Assembly (NCBI GenBank): GCA_013203545.1 | Contig: JABMQA010000485.1 | Coordinates: 1 to 6,062, forward strand | Reading direction: 5' to 3' | Length of the DNA stretch: 6,062 nt | DNA from: Bacteroidota bacterium | GTDB lineage: Bacteria; Bacteroidota; Bacteroidia; Bacteroidales; 4484-276 | Shown here: in pieces, positions 1-6,062 of the stretch | Layout of the letters: each line of letters starts with the position of its first letter | Numbering within the stretch: position 1 is the stretch's first letter | Program-made: the position numbers and the translations under genes | Notes under the pieces: model-generated | What the model saw: the letters and a program-made list of their open reading frames with translations, nothing else | Told to the model about the DNA's origin: nothing | Databases searched by the model: none

Positions 1-14
1 ACAAATTGCAGTTG

Positions 15-40
15 GGCTCCAGAGGAGCCAAATGTTGGTA
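15..40 (+). repeat. REP-like unit 1: hairpin plus tail
   Basis: The stem GGCTCC/GGAGCC (15-20 with 24-29) closes a 3-nt AGA loop, followed at once by AAATGTTGGTA. It is one arm of the inverted pair with 151-176. Confidence 0.6.
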
Positions 41-65
41 ACAAACAAAACCCATAGTAGTTCCA

Positions 66-82
66 GCACCCCAGCGGGGTGC
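66..82. repeat. REP-like hairpin 2
   Basis: A perfect 7-bp stem GCACCCC/GGGGTGC closes a 3-nt AGC loop. GTAG, the tetranucleotide found 5' of many REP hairpins, stands 5 nt upstream (57-60). The right flank is AACAAAAAG. The orientation of this unit is unclear. Confidence 0.5.
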
Positions 83-98
83 AACAAAAAGCACATCA

Positions 99-126
99 CT
101 AAAACATTCCGCACCTAACGGCGCGG
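99..126 (-). repeat. REP-like unit 3: imperfect hairpin plus tail
   Basis: Read on the minus strand, CCGCGCC and GGTGCGG pair around a GTTA loop with one C-A mismatch, followed by AATGTTTTAG. The mismatch suggests an older, decaying copy. Confidence 0.5.
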
Positions 127-150
127 CAGAGAATTGATTTTATTTCACTT

Positions 151-176
151 TACCAACATTATGCCCCGCCGGGGCA
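151..176 (-). repeat. REP-like unit 4: hairpin plus tail
   Basis: On the minus strand the stem TGCCCC/GGGGCA closes a 3-nt GGC loop and is followed by TAATGTTGGTA. It shares its 10-base tail with unit 1 but has a different stem sequence. Confidence 0.6.
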
Positions 177-295
177 GGGCTTCCCATTGTATTTTCTGGT
201 TATTTTCTATTCTAAGTCTGGGGATAATGGAGTAACCTAAACTCAACCGTTAAGTTAAGAACGGGAATGTGTAGAAGTTAAAATTGCTGATCGAA

Positions 296-325
296 TTGGG
301 GATAAGGATATTTTTATTATATTTG
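296..325 (+). promoter_or_regulatory. Bacteroidota-type promoter for the propeller gene
   Basis: TTG at 296-298, a 19-nt spacer and TATATTTG at 318-325 match the Bacteroidota sigma consensus (-33 TTG or TTTG, -7 TAnnTTTG). Transcription would start near 330 and leave a leader of roughly 27 nt before the ATG at 358. The rest of 186-295 shows no gene or other site that I can recognise. Confidence 0.55.
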
Positions 326-357
326 GTGGTGAATTATTAGAAAAATTTGAAGAAAAA

Positions 358-1629
358 ATGTTTAAAAAACCAGCTATATTAATACTTATTTTTTCATTAG
401 TCTTTGAAGTTATCCACTCACAAGATAATTTTGAGATTTTACAAACTCCAGCGGATATTGAAATTCATGATATTGAAATAAATTCAAATAGTGATCTCTT
501 TCTTGGTGTTGATTTTTTAACAGGTGGAGGTGTATTACATAGAATAGATAATTCGAATATTTGGGATACTTCACTTTTTCTTAACCCAGGATCAATTGGC
601 ACTGTGCATATTGGCAATTTAGGGGAAATCTATGCTGCAGATTCAAAATTCTTTTTTTCAGAGGACAATGGAACAAATTGGGCCTATGTATATACAAATC
701 AATTTTTTGGAATTTTGAGCATCATCAATACTTCAAGCAGTTCAATTCTTTTTGGAACCTGGGGAGGAATTTACAAAACTGACTCCATTGGATCTGATTG
801 GACATTGGTATTACAACTAGAAAATATTGAAAAAGTGAATACTATTATTGAAGATACACTGAATGGTATTCTTTATGCAGGGTCAATAAACTATTATGAT
901 GGCGGTGGTGTTTACATATCAGAAAATGGCGGAAATTCCTGGGAACATTTTGGTTTATTAAATCATTTTGTCTCCTCCCTGGCACTCAATTCCTCAGGTG
1001 ATCTGTTTGCAGGGACAAGGGGTAATACCGTGGGAGCAGGAGGTGTATTTAAATTAGCTAATAACCACACGAACTGGGAAATAGTTAACAGCAACGAACT
1101 GGTTACCTCAATGGCGATTAATTCTGAAGATGTGATTTTCATTGGGTGTTCAACATTGGATTTTTATTCCGGGGGAATACGCAAATCCTCCGATAATGGC
1201 TTAACATGGAATGATATATCAAACGTAAACATGTACGATGAAGACATTGAGGAATTGACCCTTGGTAATGAGGAATATTTGTATGCCATCTCCTATCCAA
1301 CCTATAATCTATATAAAAGCATTAATTCTACAATCACTTCTCTTGATGAACGATTTCATACACAGCAAATATTGGCATACAATTATCCAAATCCATTCAA
1401 TGAACAAACAACAATATACTTATCCACTCCAGGTAACTCCTCTAATTCAAAAGTCACCGTTTATGATATGTTTGGGAAGATGTTAAGGATATATAATCTC
1501 CGCAACCACAAAACAAAAAATCATTCAATAATTTTCAGGCCCAAAACAAAAGAAAGTGGCACATATTTTTATAATGTATCAACGGAAGATGAATCAATTA
1601 CAAAGAAAATGATATTCATAAAAGAGTGA
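358..1629 (+). CDS. Secreted seven-repeat beta-propeller (Asp-box/BNR-like) protein with T9SS sorting tail
   Basis: This is a 423-residue exported protein of unknown binding partner. Residues 1-21 are a signal peptide (MFKK, then a hydrophobic core, ending IHS) with Gln at the predicted +1. Residues about 45-330 contain seven repeats, each opening with a strand such as DLFLG, EIYAA, ILFGT, ILYAG, DLFAG, VIFIG or YLYAI. Six of them end in an Asp-box-like turn with a Trp at 69, 108, 148, 195, 240 and 284, spaced 39-47 residues. The clearest turns are SEDNGTNW (101-108) and SSDNGLTW (277-284). Seven repeats suggest a seven-bladed propeller. Residues about 340-423 are a T9SS type A tail: NYPNPFN at 342-348, YDMFGK, SGTYFY at 400-405 and a basic KKMIFIKE end. 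Asp boxes also occur in sialidases, but no Arg triad is evident, so a binding or scaffold role is more likely than an enzyme. The ATG at 358 is chosen because the frame upstream, open back to 259, has no usual start codon and the signal peptide begins here. The next gene starts 49 bp downstream. Confidence 0.85.
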   Translation: MFKKPAILILIFSLVFEVIHSQDNFEILQTPADIEIHDIEINSNSDLFLGVDFLTGGGVLHRIDNSNIWDTSLFLNPGSIGTVHIGNLGEIYAADSKFFFSEDNGTNWAYVYTNQFFGILSIINTSSSSILFGTWGGIYKTDSIGSDWTLVLQLENIEKVNTIIEDTLNGILYAGSINYYDGGGVYISENGGNSWEHFGLLNHFVSSLALNSSGDLFAGTRGNTVGAGGVFKLANNHTNWEIVNSNELVTSMAINSEDVIFIGCSTLDFYSGGIRKSSDNGLTWNDISNVNMYDEDIEELTLGNEEYLYAISYPTYNLYKSINSTITSLDERFHTQQILAYNYPNPFNEQTTIYLSTPGNSSNSKVTVYDMFGKMLRIYNLRNHKTKNHSIIFRPKTKESGTYFYNVSTEDESITKKMIFIKE

Positions 1630-1678
1630 TTCATTTACGTTGTACGCACAAATTCTTAATCCTAAAAAAATATCAGTT

Positions 1679-4600
1679 ATGAAAAAAATTACTTTATTCA
1701 TTGTTTTAATCGGATTTCTTAATCTAAAATTCTATTCACAGTCAATTAATATAAATCAAGATCCAAATGGTGATCCGTGGATGGTTTGTGAGGAATTAGT
1801 GATCACCCCTGAAATTCAGGAAGAACTCGACCAAATCCCAGAACTGATTTTATCACCTATCTCGGCTGGGACAGAGCTTTCCGATGTTGTTGACAACTCC
1901 CAAAATATTTTTATGAGAAGCATTTTTAATCAAGGAGTTTCAGGATGCTGCCATCAAGCTGCTGGAGTTAGTTATGCTTTTACTTATGAAATTAATAGAC
2001 TACGGAATTTATCATCTTCTGCCCAAGAAAACCTTTATCCTACGCACTATACATACAATTTCTTAAATCAAGGTAACGGTAGTAGCAGTTCAGTATTTTC
2101 CAGCGGATGGAAAATAATAATAGATAATGGATGCCCAAATGTAATTACCTGGGGAGGAATAGCAGGTGATCCAACTCGCTGGATGACAGGATATGATAAC
2201 TATTATTCAGGCATGTCAAATAAAATTGAATCGATGTGGTATATACCTGTTAATACCGAACAGGGGTTTCTAACTTTAAAACATTGGATAAATGATCATA
2301 ATGAAGGAGATGACATTGGCGGATTATCAATTTTTAGCATATTTCTGGACGGAATTGATTATGATTTCCTCCCACCGGAAAGTGCAGATCCTGGTAAAAG
2401 TTTAATTGCTGATTGGAATCTTAGCTCTATTTGGCCTCATGAAATGACTTTTGTTGGATATAATGACAATATTAAATATGATATTAATAATGACGGTCAA
2501 TTCACAAATGATATAGACACAAATGGTGATGGGATAGTAGATATGCAAGATTGGGAAATTGGAGCTATGAAAGTAGCAAATAGTCATGGAGAAAATTATC
2601 CAACACAAGAAGATGGAGGTTTTGTTTACTTACCGTATAGATTGTTAGCAAAAAAGATTGAAAATCCTAACCAGCCAGGTCAATATTTATATCCGATACA
2701 TGAGGCAAAAACCCATCTCATATTTGCAAAACACGAATACAGTCCTGAAATTGTTATTAAGGCAAATGTTCAATATCCCTGTCGAAATAAATTAACTTTC
2801 TTAGTTGGCTATGCAAACCATGCAGAGCAAAATGATCCAGTTGACATATCAAAGTTCAGCTCGTTTAAAGCTCAAGGAGGTTGTTTAGATATGCAAGGCA
2901 TTAATACTTACCCTATTGAAGTTGGTTTGGATTTTGGCCATTGGTATGCCAATCAGGATTTTGGGAAGGTGTTTTTCATGATTCGGGAAACCGAAGGATC
3001 TAACCCATATAATGGAACTATTGGTTACTTTTCTATTATTGATTATAGATGGGGGGAGGAATTTGAGATTTATTGCGATGAAACAAATGTCCAAATAGTA
3101 AATGTAGATACAACCTTTTTGTCAATTAATTATGATCTGATTCCACATGAAGTAGCCATTGATGAGGATTTAATTCTACATAGCGATATGGTCTCACGTT
3201 TTAATCCTACCTTAACAAATGGAGCAACACTAACATTTCAGAATGGTGTTGATATCGACATGTATGATAGTGAAATTCACATTTATGCCGGGAGTTCACT
3301 TGTAATAGAGGATAATGTAACAATCAGGGCAAAAAAAGGCAGATGTAAATTGGTAATTAATGGAGATTTCACTTGTGGATCATATGTTAATTTTATTGCT
3401 GATCAAGATGCTGATCTTGATATTTTAATCAATAACAATTCCAGTCAGGTTACTTTTCATAGCACAAGATTCCAGGGAGTTACTTTTGAAAGCTTTTCAG
3501 AACTTCTATCCATAAGCAATTCAGAATTTGTGAATTGTCAAATGATAGCATCACACAGGGGGATAATTAGCGTAACGAATAATTCAAGTTTCGAAGGAAG
3601 TTACCTTTATCTGGAAAACACTGAAGATGATGATAATTCGGTTGTTATTTCCGATTGTTCTTTTGAGACTGAGGTTCCAATGACAGCAATTGAAATATGG
3701 AATTACAATAATTATTCGATTTCAAATAACCTTATAGAGGGATATGTTAATGGCATACAAATAATGCAATCAGGTTTTGGCCGTGCTTTGAACCAAATGA
3801 CAAATGATAATACTATCAACAATTGTTCAAATAGTGGCATATTGGCCTACGGATCAAAAGGAAAAATACATAATAACCACATCTTGAATAATAACTATGG
3901 TATATGGTTGGCAGATCATAGCAACTTTGAAGTTTATGGGGATGGAAATGCAGTTACGTACAACCAAAGCCAGGAAATCATGGATAACAACTCCTACGAA
4001 GTTTATACCTCACAATATAGTTTCCCTGAAGTTTTCAGATACAACATTATTGTTGATGAGGATAATCTCGGGGGTCAATCGGATCCACTAATCTATCACA
4101 GTGTGAATGGAGAACCAATAACTAAAGATATTAGCCACAATTGTTGGGGTATAAACTTTGATCCATTGGTAGATTTCTATCCCAATTGTTTCATTTGGCA
4201 ACCGATATGGTGCCCACCCGATGATGAGGAACAAACCGGAGATGCTGCAGAAATGTATGAAACTGCGGCAAGTCTTTTTAATGAAGAGAATTATTCGGCT
4301 GCAAGGGATATTTATGAAACACTAATAGATCAATATCCACAATCAGAATTTGCAAAATCATCAATTAACGATCTTTTTTCATTAGAACAATTTACAGGTA
4401 GTAATTATGCGGAATTAAAGACCTATTTTGAGGAAAACAATATTATTCAGGTTGATTCATTGTTGAAAAAGAACGCTGTACATTTAGCAAAACGATGCGA
4501 TATAAAGCTCGAAAACTGGTCACCGGCCATCGAGTATTATGAAAATATCATACTTAATCCGGCATCCATGGAGGATAGCATATTCGCCATCATCAACCTG

Positions 4601-5041
4601 GGGTATATTTACTTCGTTATGGAAAACAGCGGGTTGAAAGCGGCATACAACGGAAAGCTCACACAATACAAACCGGAATCCAAACAACAGTTTTTTGAGC
4701 ACAGGAACTACCTGTTGTCACTTCTTCCGGGGGATAAAAAGGGCGAAATGTTTACAGAAGAGAGTTTGGAAATAATTGATGGCACATTATTGCAAAATAT
4801 CCCAAATCCCTTAAAAGGCAATACCCAAATACGGTATTCACTGGAACAGGAATCCATAGTTCAGGTGGATATCTACAATTGCACCGGGCAATTGATCAAA
4901 ACAATTTCAGAAGGTGCGAAATCAGAGGGAGATCATTCAATAGATTTCGACGCAGGTGAGCTTGTAAACGGGATTTATTTTTACACATTGAGCATAAACG
5001 GACAGGTAACAGATTCGAAGAAAATGACGGTAATTAAATAA
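1679..5041 (+). CDS. Secreted papain-like (C1) cysteine peptidase with beta-helix, TPR-like repeat and T9SS sorting tail
   Basis: This 1120-residue multidomain exported protein is a probable surface or released protease. Residues 1-20 are a signal peptide ending FYS, with Gln at +1. Residues about 70-330 form a papain-fold domain: Gln85 (oxyanion hole) and Cys91 in the NQGVSGCCHQAAG motif, His254 in PHEMTFVGYND, and Asn301 in VANSHG. All catalytic positions are present. Between His254 and Asn301 lie two Ca-loop-like motifs (DINNDG at 268-273, DTNGDGIVDMQD at 280-291). Residues about 350-470 resemble a beta-sandwich region that, from memory, follows the peptidase in Bacteroidota C1 proteins (GGCLDMQG, EVGLDFG, GYFSIIDY). 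Residues about 512-850 are a parallel beta-helix, with the clearest turns at 680-760 (ISNN, GIWLADHSNF). Residues about 853-1010 are TPR-like. Residues about 1037-1120 are a T9SS type A tail (NIPNP, NGIYFYTL). The ATG at 1679 is preferred over an in-frame TTG at 1640 because the signal peptide starts there. The substrate is unknown. The gene may be co-transcribed with the propeller gene. Confidence 0.85.
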   Translation: MKKITLFIVLIGFLNLKFYSQSININQDPNGDPWMVCEELVITPEIQEELDQIPELILSPISAGTELSDVVDNSQNIFMRSIFNQGVSGCCHQAAGVSYAFTYEINRLRNLSSSAQENLYPTHYTYNFLNQGNGSSSSVFSSGWKIIIDNGCPNVITWGGIAGDPTRWMTGYDNYYSGMSNKIESMWYIPVNTEQGFLTLKHWINDHNEGDDIGGLSIFSIFLDGIDYDFLPPESADPGKSLIADWNLSSIWPHEMTFVGYNDNIKYDINNDGQFTNDIDTNGDGIVDMQDWEIGAMKVANSHGENYPTQEDGGFVYLPYRLLAKKIENPNQPGQYLYPIHEAKTHLIFAKHEYSPEIVIKANVQYPCRNKLTFLVGYANHAEQNDPVDISKFSSFKAQGGCLDMQGINTYPIEVGLDFGHWYANQDFGKVFFMIRETEGSNPYNGTIGYFSIIDYRWGEEFEIYCDETNVQIVNVDTTFLSINYDLIPHEVAIDEDLILHSDMVSRFNPTLTNGATLTFQNGVDIDMYDSEIHIYAGSSLVIEDNVTIRAKKGRCKLVINGDFTCGSYVNFIADQDADLDILINNNSSQVTFHSTRFQGVTFESFSELLSISNSEFVNCQMIASHRGIISVTNNSSFEGSYLYLENTEDDDNSVVISDCSFETEVPMTAIEIWNYNNYSISNNLIEGYVNGIQIMQSGFGRALNQMTNDNTINNCSNSGILAYGSKGKIHNNHILNNNYGIWLADHSNFEVYGDGNAVTYNQSQEIMDNNSYEVYTSQYSFPEVFRYNIIVDEDNLGGQSDPLIYHSVNGEPITKDISHNCWGINFDPLVDFYPNCFIWQPIWCPPDDEEQTGDAAEMYETAASLFNEENYSAARDIYETLIDQYPQSEFAKSSINDLFSLEQFTGSNYAELKTYFEENNIIQVDSLLKKNAVHLAKRCDIKLENWSPAIEYYENIILNPASMEDSIFAIINLGYIYFVMENSGLKAAYNGKLTQYKPESKQQFFEHRNYLLSLLPGDKKGEMFTEESLEIIDGTLLQNIPNPLKGNTQIRYSLEQESIVQVDIYNCTGQLIKTISEGAKSEGDHSIDFDAGELVNGIYFYTLSINGQVTDSKKMTVIK

Positions 5042-5108
5042 AAACCTCATAGTAGTCGTGCATTTCAGTTCACTAATTAAAAGGCACGCCAGCTTCGCCC
5101 AGGACAGT

Positions 5109-5131
5109 AGGGGCTTGTTGTAAAAGCCCCT
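5109..5131. terminator. Hairpin between convergent genes, possible bidirectional terminator
   Basis: AGGGGCTT (5109-5116) pairs perfectly with AAGCCCCT (5124-5131) around a 7-nt loop. It sits between the ends of two convergent genes, where a shared terminator is expected. Neither side has a clear T run, so intrinsic termination is uncertain and it could be part of a repeat instead. Confidence 0.4.
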
Positions 5132-5171
5132 GTGAATCTCTGTCAATTCCCTGTAAATCCTCTGTGGAATA
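5130..5171. repeat. Four degenerate 10-11 bp tandem units (CTGTnAATyC-like)
   Basis: CTGTGAATCT (5130-5139), CTGTCAATTCC (5140-5150), CTGTAAATCCT (5151-5161) and CTGTGGAATA (5162-5171) follow one another directly, with CTGT recurring every 10-11 bases. The first unit overlaps the end of the 5109-5131 hairpin. From memory, similar CTCTGTG-AATC strings occur between genes in other Bacteroidota. Function is unknown. Confidence 0.45.
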
Positions 5172-5219
5172 TTTTTGCCTTTTGAGGAAACTTCTGATAT
5201 TTCCCTTACAGTGTTTATC

Positions 5220-6062
5220 TTATTCCTCATGCAATGCAGTAGCCGGTTGTATCAGTGAGGCCTGCTTTCCGGGAAAATAGGCACACAATCCGGTAAGCCC
5301 GTAAATGAACAGTGTTGCAAAAACAATGGCCAGCACAAAAATATAGGCCTCAACGTTAAAAATACCGAGTATCGGAAACTGGATGGCGATGATGAGCCCG
5401 AGAAGGATAGCGAAGGATGCGATCACGAGAATTTCAGATACCAATTGTTTTGTTATCAGGCCAATTCTTGCACCCATTGCCCGGCGAAGACCAAGTTCTG
5501 ACTTTCGCTGGTTGATATTGTACCACAACAGGCCAAACAATCCCAACGCAACGTTGATGATCAAAAATGCCGAAATGATGACCAGCACCAGCACCGGTAG
5601 CCAGGTAAATTTATCCTTCGATTTTTGTGCATCTTCCATCCAGGTGAGTTCCGTGTCCCAGCCTTTGGTCATGTTATAGATTTGTTTCATCATTTTTGTT
5701 TCAAAAGTCCTTCCCACACCGGGCTTTACCCTGATCAGCATATCAGCCAGGAGGAAACTTGAGGCTGTGTCGTTCAGCGTCTGCCGCTGAAAACAATGCG
5801 GATGGTCGGTATCAAAACTACTTTGATATCTGTATTCACCTACCAACCCTACTACAACATGGCCATCTTCGGTGACCTTTCCTACCGCATTTTCACCCGG
5901 AAACAATTGTTGGGCAAGCAGCTGATTAATCACAACAGGCGTATTTGTGCTGGCATTATCCTGTGGGCCAAAAACGCGGCCACTGATGATCGGAATCTCC
6001 ATTATCTCAAAAAAATGGTCTTCACAATTGGTATAATCAGCCTGGATTTCATCGATACTTGA
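5220..6062 (-). CDS. ABC-transporter permease, MacB/FtsX type (N-terminal part outside the window)
   Basis: The frame runs open from the window edge to a TAA at 5220-5222, giving 280 visible C-terminal residues. The ATG at 6000-6002 is internal: the preceding codons read YTNCEDHFFEI, which fits the usual run-up to the family's 'xFFxxMxIPIIxGRxF' motif. Numbering from the first visible residue, about 20-150 are the end of a MacB-like periplasmic domain (SGRVFGPQD, TPVVINQLLAQQLFP, VVGLVGEYR). Residues about 155-263 form an FtsX-type membrane domain with three hydrophobic helices (about 155-180, 207-235 and 240-263) and the cytoplasmic RKSELGLRRAMGA motif (186-198) after the first. The end, YFPGKQASLIQPATALHEE, is typical of these permeases. 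Such proteins work with a separate ATPase in export or envelope stress roles, and the substrate cannot be told. The promoter and any partner genes lie beyond 6062. The gene is richer in GC than the two plus-strand genes. Confidence 0.85.
   Translation of the reverse strand, partial: SSIDEIQADYTNCEDHFFEIMEIPIISGRVFGPQDNASTNTPVVINQLLAQQLFPGENAVGKVTEDGHVVVGLVGEYRYQSSFDTDHPHCFQRQTLNDTASSFLLADMLIRVKPGVGRTFETKMMKQIYNMTKGWDTELTWMEDAQKSKDKFTWLPVLVLVIISAFLIINVALGLFGLLWYNINQRKSELGLRRAMGARIGLITKQLVSEILVIASFAILLGLIIAIQFPILGIFNVEAYIFVLAIVFATLFIYGLTGLCAYFPGKQASLIQPATALHEE

Larger units (their letters stand above)
15..176. repeat. REP/REPIN-like cluster of four hairpins
   Basis: Four short GC-rich hairpins lie within about 160 bp of otherwise AT-rich DNA. 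The outer two (15-29 and 162-176) face each other. Each is followed on its own strand by AATGTTGGTA, so 31-40 and 151-160 are exact 10-base reverse complements. The third hairpin (109-126), read on the minus strand, is followed by AATGTTTTAG (99-108), a variant of the same tail. Stem sequences differ between units while the pairing is kept, as expected if the folded form is what is recognised. Inverted pairs of hairpin-plus-tail units are the layout of REPINs, which are moved by RAYT (Y1 transposase-like) proteins. From memory, similar hairpin-plus-AATGTT units are common between genes in Bacteroidota. No transposase lies in the window. The cluster could also act as a transcription terminator for a gene to the left. 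Confidence 0.6.

Noticed and set aside
51..60. CATAGTAGT shared with 5048-5056 as a possible attachment-site pair
   Set aside because: A 9-base match in a window of this size is expected many times by chance, and no integrase is present.
66..176. CRISPR-like repeats
   Set aside because: The hairpins differ in sequence, are unevenly spaced and face different ways, so there are no identical direct repeats with spacers.
1467..1474. TATGTTTG, a match to the TAnnTTTG -7 element, as a promoter for the protease gene
   Set aside because: It lies inside the propeller gene, encodes part of the conserved YDMFGK motif of the sorting tail, and has no TTTG or TTG at the right distance upstream.
1640..1678. 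TTG start giving a 13-residue longer protease
   Set aside because: The extension would bury the signal peptide behind a polar stretch. The ATG at 1679 gives a normal signal peptide start (MKKITLF).
4937..5230. Minus-strand open frame of 97 codons across the convergent intergenic region
   Set aside because: It overlaps the sorting-tail coding region and the repeat array, and its translation is rich in Cys and Arg with no recognisable domain.
5383..5679. Plus-strand open frame opposite the permease membrane domain
   Set aside because: It is antisense to a well-supported permease domain and its composition looks like a reverse shadow.
5796..6062. Plus-strand open frame running off the right edge
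   Set aside because: It is antisense to the MacB-like periplasmic region, which shows family motifs on the minus strand.

Overview
The window looks like accessory chromosome of a member of the Bacteroidota, most likely Bacteroidales or Marinilabiliales. Three signs support this. Two secreted proteins carry type IX secretion system (T9SS) C-terminal sorting tails and have Gln just after the predicted signal-peptidase site. A TTG-N19-TATATTTG promoter fits the Bacteroidota sigma consensus. Shine-Dalgarno sequences are absent or weak. No RNA gene, CRISPR array or transposase gene is visible.

Layout. Positions 1-185 hold a cluster of four short GC-rich hairpins. Two of them, facing each other, are each followed by the same 10-base tail, an arrangement like the REP/REPIN elements mobilised by Y1 transposases. 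Positions 186-357 hold a promoter and leader. Positions 358-1629 (+) encode a secreted seven-repeat beta-propeller with a T9SS tail. After 49 bp, positions 1679-5041 (+) encode a 1120-residue secreted mosaic: signal peptide, papain-like (C1) cysteine peptidase with a Ca-binding-type insert between catalytic His and Asn, beta-sandwich-like region, parallel beta-helix, TPR-like helical repeat and T9SS tail. Positions 5042-5219 form a convergent intergenic region with an 8-bp-stem hairpin and four degenerate 10-11 bp repeats. Positions 5220-6062 (-) hold the C-terminal part of an ABC-transporter permease of the MacB/FtsX type, cut by the window edge.

How the parts may work together. The two plus-strand genes share direction, a short spacer, export route and AT-rich composition (about 33-36% GC in lines counted by hand), so they may be co-transcribed surface or released proteins: one protease and one binding scaffold. 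That link is inference. The permease lies on the other strand, is richer in GC (about 45-47% in sampled lines) and is probably unrelated. I see no clear candidate for a wholly new system. The points most worth following are the REP-like cluster, the protease mosaic with its altered active-site neighbours, and the helical-turn-spaced repeats between the convergent genes.
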